DNA from: Citrus sinensis
Lineage: Eukaryota; Streptophyta; Magnoliopsida; Sapindales; Rutaceae
Reading direction: 5' to 3'
Assembly (NCBI RefSeq): GCF_022201045.2
Contig: NC_068557.1
Coordinates: 22,297,501-22,361,500, forward strand
DNA: 64,000 nt
Of the stretch, positions 34,507-46,673 are shown in pieces. Within the stretch, counting starts at the first letter, position 1. Each line of letters opens with the position of its first letter. A program made the translations under genes and the position numbers. Under the pieces are notes generated by a model that was given only the letters and a program-made list of their open reading frames with translations, searched no databases and was not told the origin of the DNA.

Positions 34507-34647
34507 GGGGAAACCTTAGGTGCAACTGTAGTACCGTGCCACAGTTGCATTCAGCCGTTAGATTTGAGTAGATCTCATCAATCTAAATACATCTAACGAC
34601 TAGATGCAACTGTGGCACGGTGCCAAAGTTGCACCGTAGTCTGATCC
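34507..34647. mobile_element. Mutator-type MITE (141 bp) with 9-bp target duplication
   Basis: Foldback element with inverted arms centred on GGTGCAACT...ACCGTGCCACAGTTGCAT...CGTTAGAT. It is flanked on both sides by TAAATTATA (34498-34506 and 34648-34656), a 9-bp duplication typical of Mutator-like transposition. Non-coding. Confidence 0.8.
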
Positions 34648-35632
34648 TAAATTATAACATGAATAAATAATATAATATTAACAAAGTGAGGGGATTGTAA
34701 TACCCGTGCAGTATTATTCACAAACAAAGTATAAAAGTTGCAGTTTGAGTGGGCCCCAGAGAAAACAAAAATAAGAAAACACTAAAAAGTTATTTTTTAC
34801 TTTCCTTTGCTAAAGTGAAAAACAAGATGATTTCATTTTCGTTGAAAAATAAAAACTGGTTCTATTTAGTCCTAACCAAACGCATTTTCTTATTTTATGT
34901 TTTTGTAAAATGAGAAATGACAGATGTAAAACGGTACCAAACGCACCCTTAGTTTTTCAGTTTTTACGATTATGATATGCTTAAAAAAAATGATAATAAA
35001 GAATAAAAAAGGCGCCAGCCCTGCAGTCATGATGCAAATAACATGCCAAACAAAAGGCTATTTTAGTTTTTAAATTATGTTGGCAAATCAGACATTCTAC
35101 ATGCACTGATACCTTAAACGTAACAAGTATTGCAAGGAAAAGAAGAACGTAACTGAAGCCCTAGTTTCTCATAATTTCACCTTGTATTCCACAGTAAAAC
35201 TATTTTCACATTTTCGCATGTTTTGAACTGAAAACCCATGTTTATGACAATGGCAGTAGCACTAATGCAACACAAGACAAGGCCAAAATATAAGGATGTT
35301 TGAAATATGTGAGAGATGACTGACAGAACAATTGAGCCTAAAATTCAATGGGCAAACCATAAAAAGGAACAGGATCCAGTTAAGTACCATATTCCCTGTA
35401 AACAGAAATACAAAGAAAGCTGTTATACTATTGAGATTTAGCAAACCGATGGGACCTAACAAATCCTGGAAACTACAAATTGATGCTATTTTAGTTATGC
35501 ATCAATACAAAAATGTCAAATCGGTAACTCAAACTTCAAAATTATATGTACTATTAACATTTATTTCAAAAGCGCACAATAGATAATTACACATAAATAG
35601 CAGAAACATCCATCCCTATGCTTCTTACCTTT

Positions 35633-37647
35633 TCACTTGTTCTCCGGACCTTCTCGAGCAACAATAAGTTCTTCAAGAATATCGGCATCACCGCTGTCTG
35701 AGGGCAGCATAATCTCGTCTTCAGTGGTAAAATGGTAACGCTCCCCAATAGCTCTTAGAAACTGGTATACTTCAAACATGGTAGGCCTCTCCTTGGGGAT
35801 GGTTGGAAGTACACAGTTACATGCAACTTTAAGGAACTGAAAAAGCTCATTGTCAACGCCCTTCGCAACCAAGCATTTATCAATAGCATCTTGAAGTTGA
35901 CCGGTACTTGACAGCTGTGCAATCCATTCAACGAGATTTCCCTTAAAGGTTTCAGGAGCTTTAGCCACATTGGTAGGTCTCTCACCAGTTACCAACTCAA
36001 GAAGCACAGTTCCAAAGCTGTAAACATCTCCCTTCGGTGTGGCAACAAGAGTTCTTGCGTACTCCGGAGCAACATAACCCAAATCCCCAAACTCTCCATT
36101 CACGAAGGTACTTAAATGAGTATCAATTGGGTTCATGAGCCTAGCAAGGCCGAAATCAGATATTTTGGGCTCAAAATCATCATCCAGTAAGATGCATTTA
36201 GAGCTAATATTTCGGTGAATAATACGAGGATTGCAGTTATGATGTAGCCAGGCAAATCCTCTAGCTGCCCCTATAGCTATTTTGAGCCTCCGTGGCCAAT
36301 CCACACTCTTGCCAGTGTCATCAGCGGGATGTAAAAGATCATAAAGGCTACCATTTGGCATGTGCTTGTAAACCAAAAGCCTCTCCTTCTTAGCCATGCA
36401 AAAACCTAAAAGCGGAACTAAGTTACGATTTTTCACACTTCCCAGAGTAGCCATCTCAGCCACAAATTCTTTCTCAGAACGTTGTGAATCCTGCAACCTC
36501 TTTACCATAAGTGGCGTGCCATCTTCAAGCAATGCTTTGTACATTGTCCCAGTTCTTCCTGACCCAATAATATTGTTTTTGCTGAAGCTGTTGGTAGCCT
36601 TCATGAGATCACTTAATCTCATTTTAGTAATTGACTTCTCAAACAAGGAAACCTGGTAATCAAATACTTCCTTAGTCTGACAAATATAGTAGATGGACTG
36701 ATAAAGAAAGAAAATAATAAAGTAGATATGAATTAATTGCACGATTCTTTATAGAAAGTGGAATACTACACTAGATAAAGTATAAATTAGCTTGCCTTAA
36801 TGCCTTTGGCTCCTGTCAAGCTCTTCGCCCATTTGTTTCCTTCAGGATCATCATCCTTCTTCTTCCTCATAGACATTCTACGGAAATAGAAGAACATAAC
36901 AATACCCACAACCAATGCTGCGAAAGTCACCCCGCCAATTGCTGCCCCAGCAATGACTCCAGTGTGAGGGCCCTTTGAAGTTCCCTTGCAAGCATCCAGA
37001 GGCTCCCCACAGAGTCCTTGATTATTTGTGACACTGTCTGCTGAAAGTGTAAGATTGACAAAAGTTGGAATTGACCCAGACAGAAGATTATTAGCTACAC
37101 TAAATGATTTTAGCCGACCAAGCTGGCCTAGTTGTGGAGGAATCTGACCAGAGAACCGGTTGTGGTCAAGTTTAAGGGAATTCAAGTAGGTACAATTTGC
37201 AAGATTTGATGGAATACTTCCTGAGAAATTATTGGATGAGAGATCAAGACTCGTCAAAAATCCAACTAATTTAGAAATATCATCTGGAAGGGGTCCATAG
37301 AGCTTGTTGCTTGAAAGATCTAAGCCAGTCATGCTGCTGCAATTTCTAATGCCACGAGGAAACTGACCCTTGAGTCCCATATCTGTAAGGCGGAGGTTCA
37401 AAACCCTATTCTCATCTGGGTGCCAACACTCAACTCCAGTAAACTTACAAATGAATCCTTCAGTATCATTGTTAAAGTTCCAAGAAGAATTCAAGTAATT
37501 AAACGGATCCTCGAGTGAATCTTTAATACTTTTCAAGCAAGCAAGATCTTCCTTAGTACCATAGCTAAGACTAAAGCAAAGTAATAAACAGACAGAAACC
37601 CCAACAAGAGATCGGCTCTTCAGTTCCATGCTTATGAACAAAGCCAT
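35633..37647 (-). CDS. BIR1: BIR1-like LRR receptor kinase (At5g48380-type)
   Basis: Plasma-membrane receptor-like protein. In Arabidopsis BIR1 pairs with BAK1 and restrains cell death and immunity. Exons 37647-36796 and 36652-35633 give 623 aa (617 if the second Met at 37629 is used; Arabidopsis about 620). Order: signal peptide (about 1-30), LRR N-cap, about five LRRs (to about 205), a Cys-pair cap, a TM helix (about 230-255), then the kinase domain. The kinase has G-loop GSGRTG, Lys335 and DFG (Asp450), but the catalytic loop reads HRN with Asn432 in place of the catalytic Asp, so activity is doubtful. The 143-bp intron (36653-36795) starts with GC (AAG then GCAAGC) and ends AG. The 5' leader probably has an intron at about 37765-37990. 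Confidence 0.92.
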
Positions 37648-38285
37648 CAAAATCCAAAACCAATTACACTCAAAGATAAATCCTTCTTGACGGCTAGTTA
37701 GCAAATAAATGACCTTCAACTACTAAACCCACAAAATGAAAACTCCTCACACCATCAAAGCCTGAAACAAATTCCCCAGCACAAAAAAATAACATCAAAT
37801 TCAGCACCAAGCAGCAGTATGCGTGGAAATTCAACTTCATATTTATGTTAAGCACAAATAAATAAACAATTAAACTGATAAAAAAAAATTCAGAAAGAAC
37901 AAGTGACCCAGTTGACTTGACCAACACAGGCATCCGCTCCCCCACCAAACACAATTAGAATTAAAATCACGAAGCCCATCCCACTTACCTGAACTTCCAA
38001 GAAGGCTAGCTGAGCAAGATCGAAGAACAGGAAAAAGGGCTTTTGCAAAAACGAACAAGCATCGATATTTTCACTTGGAAATGAAGATTTGTCGTCGTCG
38101 TCGTCATCAAGACCGTAACATGTTTTGCCAATTCAGAAGGAAAAACAAAATGATAAAAGCTATAACAGAGAAAGAGTAGACACCGAAAGAACGGGGAAAG
38201 TAAAGAGGGAGAAAATATGAAAAAGAATACACAGAGGGTTCCCAAGTGTGGAAGCGGAAGGGGGGTTATCGGGTCAAACAAGGGG
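37648..38285 (-). promoter_or_regulatory. 5' leader and promoter of the BIR1-like gene
   Basis: A likely 5' UTR intron lies at about 37765-37990 (donor GTAAGTGGG and acceptor TTTCAG on the minus strand). The further upstream part is pyrimidine-rich leader sequence with a (GAC)n run near 38090-38110. Several apparent frames here are leader artefacts. Confidence 0.5.
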
Positions 38286-38389
38286 AGGCCATGTTAATTT
38301 TTTTTCCAAGCTCAAGCGACGACTGGGACTCAGGACTGCAATAGCGCGTAGACTTTGTGGGCTTGCTTGACTGACTTTTGTTTTTTGTT

Positions 38390-38511
38390 TTTAAACTATT
38401 TACTCTTTAATGACGGAGAAATAAGGCTTAATCTTTATCAATATCTATATATATATATATATATTAAAACTATTTACTCTTTAATGACGGAGAAATAAAG
38501 CTTAACTTTAT

Positions 38512-38598
<87 letters not shown>

Positions 38599-38600
38599 TG
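38390..38600. repeat. Short tandem duplication and long (TA)n microsatellite
   Basis: AAACTATTTACTCTTTAATG...GAGAAATAA is repeated about 74 bp apart (near 38391 and 38465). The second copy runs into an uninterrupted (TA)n of about 80 bp at 38515-38595. This array is likely unstable and hard to assemble. Confidence 0.85.
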
Positions 38601-39012
38601 GGACTACAAGATTTTAATGAGACATATTTTTTATAATGAATATTTAAGGGGGAGTGTTATAAATTTATTAAAATAAATATAGATGTTCATAACATATATC
38701 TCTTAGTCTCCCCACTATCTCCAATTAGTAACATTTAGTTTCTCTATAACTCTCATTATCTCATAAGGAATTATGATCCATAATTTTTCATTAATTTCAT
38801 GGAGTGATTATGTAACTATAAAATGAGAGCTCATCTTTTTATTTTGTACACACACAATTGGAATGAATAAAATTATTTTATAATATATTCTCTCATTTTA
38901 TTCTTTATCTTGCGTTTCTTCTTTATTTGTGTTGCTGGCTAATAGTTTTTTTTTTTTGTTTAAACCACCCGATTTCCGACGACTGCATTGGATACTTCTA
39001 CTGCATTCAACA
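38600..39012 (+). mobile_element. 3' end of a copia-type element: purine tract and LTR
   Basis: GGGACTACAAGATTTTAATGAG is copia 3'-end style sequence. The tract AAGGGGGAG (38646-38654) directly precedes a putative LTR 38655-39012 that begins TGTTATAA and ends TTCAACA, with a short terminal inverted repeat. The rest of the element is missing. Old and truncated. Confidence 0.5.
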
Positions 39013-42000
39013 TTTCTAACTTTTATTGGTTGATATACATGTAAATGATAACACAATCCTCTGAGATATTTTTTTAATTATTAACGTTTGTTAATCTTTA
39101 AGTGTCTATTAGAAATTATTGATCCTTATGTTTTAACATGTTTATGTTATTTTTCCATAATATTACAAATGTTGTTGGAAGTTTATGTGGTGTGGGTGAT
39201 ATTGAGATCGTTGGAGCTGGTTGGAAAAAAAAAAGATATAAAAGTTCTAACAGATTAGCAAGTTGAATATAATTTGGAACTTATTAACAACTACAATAGG
39301 TATAAGATCTGTACACTTAACTATACACATTAATATATATATATATATATATATTTAAAATTAATAAATAAATAATTGACTTTCATAAAAAACATTAATT
39401 TTATAAGCCTGCCTCATCTTAAAAAATAATAATTCATATTTTTTATTAGTTTCATCAAGTGTAAAGTAAAAAAAAGAATAATAGCCATTATCACCGATAT
39501 ATTATATTGTCATTTCGAATTTTTTTATATAAGATAATGATGAAGGTACTGTTTTGGTGAATATAAATATATCTCTTTTATTCATAATTAAAAAAAATGT
39601 GATTTAAACCTGGTGGGAGAGAAAATTAGACTGCTATTATGTTAAATAATAAAAATAAAATTATAATGATGTAATTCAAATACCTATATTAGACATAATT
39701 TATTTTTAAGTAGATTAAGTAATAATGAATATTCAAATATTTTAAAGAATTTTATTAATATGATTTTACCTCATTTTATAAATTCAATATAAATTTATAG
39801 AAAAAAATATAAATTAGGTTAGTCATTGATAACCGTGAATCTATTTTAAGGCTTTATTGAATATAATGCAGTAAATTACTTAAAATTATGAAATTTCTTT
39901 TTTTTTAATTCCTTTTCAATAAAAAGGAAAAGTTACCACATCCATAACATGTAACGAACCAAACTCTTATTTGGAGATGAGTTATTTAATGGAGTTACAT
40001 GAATTAAAATGAGTAGGGGATTAGGATTCTCTCCTGATCTGATCATGTTCTGAGCAAATAAGTCAATTATTGGTTGGTAGTTAATAAATAAAAGAAGTTA
40101 GATCTTACCTATACATTACCACTAAAAGACACATGATAGGAGATTTTAAAAAGTTTAAAAGGAATCAGATAAGGAGATGATCATTTTCCATGAGTAGGGT
40201 GTTTATATTATCATAGAATTTTAATGAATTGTTAAAAATTACTAAAATATCATCAATTATTATTGTTTATAATAATAATTACTACTTGTATTATTTTATT
40301 TTTATATATTAAAATAATCATAATAATAGTGTGGGGGCATAAATGAAATCCTATACTCATCTCCATGGGAATGGAATTTCCATTCGTCATTTTTTAATTT
40401 GGCAGATCTTAATATTTCTATTCTCATTGTTTGATTTCATTTTTTTAAGTAAACACACACAATGAGAATGACCTCTCATTCTCTTTTCTCAATCCAAGAA
40501 ATAAACACACCTTTAATTACTTATGAGTTATGAATTGGAATAAAATTTTAAGATCCTTAATTAAATGGAATTCACAGTTTAATGACTATTCTGAAATTAA
40601 GACTCGGATAAATTGGAAAAAAAAACACATAAAAGAGACTACAATATTTTCTTTCTTTAAATTTTTATTAATTATTTAAGAGAGTTTGAATTTTTTTTCC
40701 TTAAAATTATTATATAAATTTTGAACTATTGATCTTCTGCAGATCTCACGCAATTTAATCATAGATAGTCAAAATTTAAAGTAATATTTTGATAATATTA
40801 ATTGGTTCTAATTGATTTCAAATTGTAAAATATTAATAACATGGTAATTGTAAAATAAAAAAAAAAGAGTCGGAAAATGTTTTTAAAAAGATTTGAGAGT
40901 AGACTAATAAGGGAGAGAGAAAAATATCTCGTTGAATTGATATTTTGAACAAGCAACAGGCCCAGCCCATTAGGGATTGTGGGTCCACATAGAGAACCGG
41001 GCTATTTCAGTGACCTCCCCAAGTCAAAGGGAATCTTGACACGCAACAAGATGAATAGTTGCATCGTATCAAAATCAAAGTGGTCTCAACGACCTATTAA
41101 TATAATTGATAGAAAAATCATATCCCATTAAATAATCTAATTTGTTTCAACTAAATATTGTCAGCATCTAATTAGATGAAAATAATTTGAAAAAAAAAAA
41201 GAGAAAAAGTTGGTGACCTATCATTACCGCTGTCATTCAATAGTAAAGTTAAATTTTGTAAAATTAATACAAGTTGCTAGAAAAAGCAGTCTTATTTATC
41301 AATTATACTTTGAATTAACTTTTGTATTGGAATTTAAAAAAAAACTTAGATGGTACATACACCACTATATCATCGTATTACAACATATCATTGTGTAAAA
41401 ACAATGGTTTGCCACAAACATTGAGAAAGTCGAGATTGGGCAAAGCCCATCATGTCGTTCATACCAAGTGATGCTAATAGTTAATAGAAGAGAAAATTTA
41501 ATATATATGACAATATTTTTAAAAGCAATACTATACTTACAAAGTTATAATATAAAATTTATATCTCCATTGATGTGACATACACGTGATTTTTTTTATA
41601 AAATTTAACATGTGGCAATGAGATGATAAGATAAACGATCACGCACTACATGTCATATGACAATTTATGAGAATAACTCATCATATGTGCTATGACTTAT
41701 TTACACTTTTATAATTCTATTATTATGTTGTTTTAAGATCTTGACTTATTTTTTCATCAATTAGATCTTTTCAATCCAACAATGTAGATGTAAAAAGTTC
41801 AAGTAGCAATTTAGTCATAATGCATTTAACACTCTAGATTGAATAGATTCAATAGATATAAAATTAAGTTAAAAAGGAATCCCACCATGAAGATATCTAC
41901 CCCTTCTCATTTGTGAGAAGAGAAATGTTTGAATTTCTATAAGGGGTCAAATCTAAGTCCCCAAACTACAAAATTAGGCTAAGATTTTAGTGGAAGTAGA

Positions 42001-43342
42001 TTTATAAGTTATTTTTGGTAAACTCTAGATTGCAATATATGTATTTTCCAATATGTTTTGTCATTCTATAATTTATAATTAGATAAAGAATGCTTTCAAT
42101 TAGGGATGACAAAATTGACAACGAACTCACAAATCCGCCTATAGAAACTTGCTTATTGTAGGTACTTTTGCAAGTCGTGTGTAGGTTTTGTATTAAAAAA
42201 AAAAGTCAATAGACATCTGTGTGAGTATTTGTCTACCTACATTTTTTTAAAATTATCCGTGCCTTTAATTTTAATCATTAATCACAAAAATATATAAACT
42301 AAAATTATAACTCCTGAACTAATCTTCCTAATTCTTAAATCTAACCTAACTCGCTATAGCCACAAACCCTATTCCTTCTGGTGTGCGTGTGTGTTTCAAT
42401 AAGTAGAAATTTTATATTTTGAAGTTTAATATTATTGATATATTATTTTAATTTCAAATAATTTTGTTTCTTTTGGTTTAACAACTTGCACCTAATGATT
42501 GCTTGCTAAAGCTAGGTTTTTATTTGTTTAATTAATTGTTAACGATAGTTGTCCAAAATTTACTTGTTAATATTGTTAACAATGCTTGTATATATATGTA
42601 TATATTAAAGAACGGGGCTAATGCAGTGATCTAAGTTATGATGATTTGCCTACAATAAAAATAATTTTGCGTTAGATTGTTATATTTTATGTATTTATAT
42701 TATGGTTAAGACTTTAATTTCTTATTTACATCGATAAACTTAAAATTGAGTATTTTATATGGATTTTTAAGATATTATTATAAATTTATAGTTTGAATTA
42801 TATAATTTAAAATTTTTAAGTATTAGAAGGTGTTTAGCACACCACATTACATGGAATTGCATTAGCTAATGGAATCTAATCCCATGTTTGGCAAATTTTA
42901 ATAATGCTATGTTTGCACTAGTTTTTTTTAATTTCTTTAATAAAAATAATAAATAAATAAATTTAAAAAACAAATAAATTTAAATTATTAATTTAATGTG
43001 GATATTAAATAAAAATATTATTTTATATAATACAGTTCATATTACACTAAATATAATATTGCAATACAATTTAATACAATATAATGTAATGCAGTCTAAT
43101 ATAATACAACTAATATAATACAATATAGTGTTCCAAATACTTCTTTAATAAAGATTTTTTTTTAATATATGTGATTTTAAAAATTAAAATCCACAAAAAA
43201 TTTGTTATGAGTTGAGAACGAGTTTGATAATTATTAAAACATACTCTGGGTAAACTAAAAAAAATAAAAAACTCATAACAAGTTGCGGAGAAGTTTGATA
43301 ATTTAATTTTGTGAGTGGCAGCAACCATCCTTCCCTACTCTC
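39013..43342. other. AT-rich intergenic region
   Basis: No convincing gene. (TA)n at about 39333-39353. Stretches such as 40330-40520 (CATCTCCATGGGAATGGAATTTCCATT) and 42830-43130 (GTGTTTAGCACACCACATTACATGG then repeated AATATAATACAA near the right end) look like decayed MITEs, but boundaries could not be fixed. A short unassigned frame at 41210-41398 has no recognisable features. Confidence 0.5.
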
Positions 43343-44942
43343 AACTCTTCGACAAAATTTAGAGGGGATGAATCATGCCCTGTTGATGAAGATTAGTTGG
43401 GGTTTTATTTCCAACTCGGATACGTTGTGGGTGAGGGTCCTCTGCTCCAAATATGGATTGGACCCATGCAATTTGCCGTCTTCTCTCCCTGACAAACAAG
43501 GATCGCGTATCTGGTCTGCTATAAGGAAAACGTGGGATGCAACCATGCATGGAGCTCGCTGGGCAGTGTGTAATGGTGCTAGAATTCGGTTCTGGCTGGA
43601 CTGTTGGGTGACGAAATATGAACCTTTGATTCGCCTAGCTCTCCAACCGATCCCTCAGGTCTCTCTCAATGCCATTGTCAGTGAATTTACTAATGAACAT
43701 GGTGGCTGGAGATGGTCGAACTTTGAACTCATGCTGCCCCCTTTTATTCTTATGCAGATTGCTTTAATCATGCCTCCTGCTCCGCATCTTGGTCCTGATA
43801 GACTTTATTAGTGTTTTAATCTAAGAGGGTTGTTCACAGTTCGATTCGCTTATGAGTCTCTATGCCATCATAACTTGGACACTCAAGATAAAGTATGGAA
43901 CTTGCCATTGTCTTGGAAAGGACCCCAACCTATAAAGCTCTTGATTTGGCAGATTTTGCATGGCAAATTGAAGACCCACAGTGAGCTCAATAGGCATAAT
44001 ATTCTCGTTTCTGATGTTTTTGTTAGGTGTGGGGTTTCGCCTGAGGACATTCTTCATGTTGTGAGAGATTGTAGCTGCATTAAGAATCTATGGCTTTGAT
44101 TTGTTCCAGCCTGTCATCAGCTCTCTTTCTTCTAATCTAACTTACGTGCATGGGTTGCTGCCAACATGCAAGAAAAGTGGAGAATTGATTCTGAGTTTTC
44201 TTGGGATTGTATTTTTGGAGTGGCTATTTGGAGGTTATGGTTTTGGCAGAATCACTTTATTATGGCTGGGAATTTGGTAGATAGCAAGACAATATATTCG
44301 GATATTATGGCCAGAGCTAGTGAGATTCATATAATTAATAACTCTCATCTTAACCAACAACCAAGGCGTAAGGAGATTTTTATTGGTTGGTTGCCTCCTC
44401 CATGACCATGGTGTAAGTTGAACACAGATGGTTCTTGTAAAAATACAGGAGAAGCTGGAGCGGGTGGGGTTATTCGCGATTCTTTTGGCAACTGGATCTC
44501 AGGTTTTAGTATGAATGTTGGGGAAAGCTTAGTGATTATGGCTGAACTTTTGGGCCTGTATCAAGGATTATCCATTGCTTGGAATGTTGGTATCAGACAT
44601 CTATTGGTGAAAGTAGACAGCCTCTGTGTAACCTAAATGATCTCTCAGCAGGTGGTTGTGCTTAATGTTTACTATACTTTAGTGGTGGCTGTTCATGATT
44701 TTTTAAGCAGGAATTAGCGGATTTATATCTCGCATATCTACCGTAAAACGAACTCAGCTACAGATTTTATGGCAAATATGACTCACTTAGTATCATATGA
44801 CTTACATTTATTCTCTAACCTGTCTATGAATATTTATTTTATTATTTTACAAGATATATTTGGGGTTTGTCAATCTCGTCTTGTTCACGTCTTGATGAGC
44901 CCTCTTTAATTAAAAAAAAAAAAAAAAACTCTTCGACAAAAT
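43343..44942 (+). mobile_element. 5'-truncated LINE (non-LTR retrotransposon) with 16-bp target duplication
   Basis: The insert (43359-44926) is flanked by AACTCTTCGACAAAAT at 43343-43358 and 44927-44942, a target-site duplication, and ends in an A-tail just before the right copy. The interior holds the C-terminal part of an L1-type ORF2: the stretch after reverse transcriptase (MNHALLMKISWGFISN..LWVRVL..KYG, to about 43811), a zf-RVT-type region (43830-44099: F-x-x-Y-L-like, WKGPQPIKLLIWQILHGKLKT, C-x2-C and H...C), and an RNase H domain (44418-44636: NTDGSCKN...AGAGGVIRD). Several frame disruptions and stops separate these, so the copy is dead. The intact target duplication suggests moderate age. 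Confidence 0.9.
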
Positions 44943-46673
44943 AACTACCAAGACAAAAATTCTTTGGACCAATTTTTTTTTTAAAGTACGATTTTCAAAA
45001 AATTCTGTCGTATCAATTTTAACTGTCTGCGAAGACGTGGCGTTACTTTAAGAGCACCCACCATTTATCCGATACACCACCAAACACAGTTATCCATACG
45101 AAAAGCCAGCTCAGCGGACATTACCAAATAGCAAAAACTCGAGCGCCCGTTGTAAAAAAAATAGAAGGCAAGAGAGAGACTGAGAGAGGGGTTTGGCTTC
45201 CGTGAGCAGTGAGCTTGTGAGTGTGCGTGAATTATCACCACAATACAATATAAAAGTCTTAAGTGTCGCTCATCGTAACTTTCCTCTTTCTCTCTCTTAG
45301 GGATTGCAGAGTAGCAGCAGCAGCCACACCGCACCCCCCCCACTCCCTAAAACTCGAATCAAAATGGATTGATAATTACTATTTCCACGAAACTTCTCAC
45401 TCTCTCCAGTTGTTATCCATCGCATCAGCCGGGTAATTTGGTAAATATCCCTTCTCTCTGTCTAAGTTAATTAATTCACTGCATACTGTTCAACTTTTCT
45501 CCTCTGCGGTTTACTTCAGATCGGGTTTTGGGGGAAAAACCACTTCCATTTTCAGGAAACGTCGTCGTTTTTCTTTTAATCTAGTAGAGCTGACGTACTT
45601 TTTTTGGCGGCTGTTGATGGTTAATTTTTCCTTGTCGCTTTGTTTAGTTAGGGTTTCGGTGTTTCGTTGTTGCAACTTCGGCGATCTCTTGGTCTGAGCT
45701 ACTTATTTGCTGAATTTGAGCTTGCTAAATTACTGGTGAGTTTTTGTGATTGTGATAGTCTGATTGATGATTGGTTGAATTGTTGAGCTGATTTCTTTTA
45801 ATATAATTATACTGATTGTATGTAGTTCTTAAATAAATGGATTGCTTGTGGAGTTCAAAACATGTTTGTGCTTTTCAGGTTGTCATTTTTCCTCTAGTTA
45901 GGATATTTTGATTTGCGTTGAACATAATGTGGACATTAGGGTTTTACTTCTTGTTGTCTTCCTAGTGAGTTCTGGTATAACTTGTTGATGCTTTCATTCA
46001 ATTGAGTTACTGGGGATGCTCTGGAGTGGTTGGAAAGTAGTTATCTTCTTCAATATTCCAGTGATGATGTGTCATTTTCTATCTTGACAGGGAACTTCTA
46101 TTTGTGCTTAGCCAGTTAGCCTGGTACAGATTAATTTGGCCTAGATCATTGCTTACAGTACTTCTGTGTTGTTCTTGTAAGGTTATCTAATAAGTTTAAA
46201 ATGGGTTTTGTTCTTGATGTTCATATGACAAACTGGGGATTTTATGACCAGAGAGCCTACATTTTCAAATCTCTTGACTACTGTTTTACGCTGTTGTTGT
46301 TTTAGCACTTTGGAACTTCAGGAAATAAAGCTTGCTGCATCCGGGTATTCCACCTTTTTTTTTGGGTTTCTTATAGCATTTTATTGTCATAGCTGTAGAT
46401 ATTTATTAGGATGAATTTTCTTTTATGTTGTTGTTAAGGTTGTCTTGCTTTTATAAATTTGATCTTTTTGGCAACAATATAAATACATGGCGGATGCTAA
46501 AAAGTTTTTGCATTGTAACTTTTTTTTTTTCATTTTTTTAAATACATATGATGGTTAAAAATCTTTTCATGTTTTTTTCTGTTTATGCCTTTTTTTGCTG
46601 GGTAGGCTGGTTTTTCTTTATCTTGTTTCCTTTTAATTATTCTACATGCTGTTTCCCTTCCAGCATTTCTGCT
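44943..46673 (+). promoter_or_regulatory. Promoter, 5' UTR exon and leader intron of the FRIGIDA-like 3 gene
   Basis: A pyrimidine-rich leader at about 45290-45440 ends at a GTAAAT donor (45441). The matching acceptor TTCCCTTCCAG lies at 46653-46663, 10 bp before the start codon, giving a leader intron of about 1.2 kb. Inferred from splice motifs only. No other gene seen. Confidence 0.5.

Larger units (their letters stand above)
31675..35632. other. Intergenic region between the UGT cluster and the BIR1-like gene
   Basis: No protein-coding gene seen. It holds the tandem duplication at 31906-32890, an AT-rich stretch to 34490 with a (GT)n run at about 34101-34121, a MITE at 34507-34647, and ordinary spacer to 35632, part of which is the 3' UTR of the minus-strand kinase gene. 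Confidence 0.6.

Noticed and set aside
37694-38281. Several minus-strand frames upstream of the BIR1-like start
   Set aside because: Lie in the leader and its probable intron; hydrophobic translations of pyrimidine-rich DNA.
46548-46673. Upstream Met of the FRL3 frame adding 42 hydrophobic residues
   Set aside because: This lies in the leader intron, whose acceptor is at 46663; the family starts with the MEENQ-type Met.
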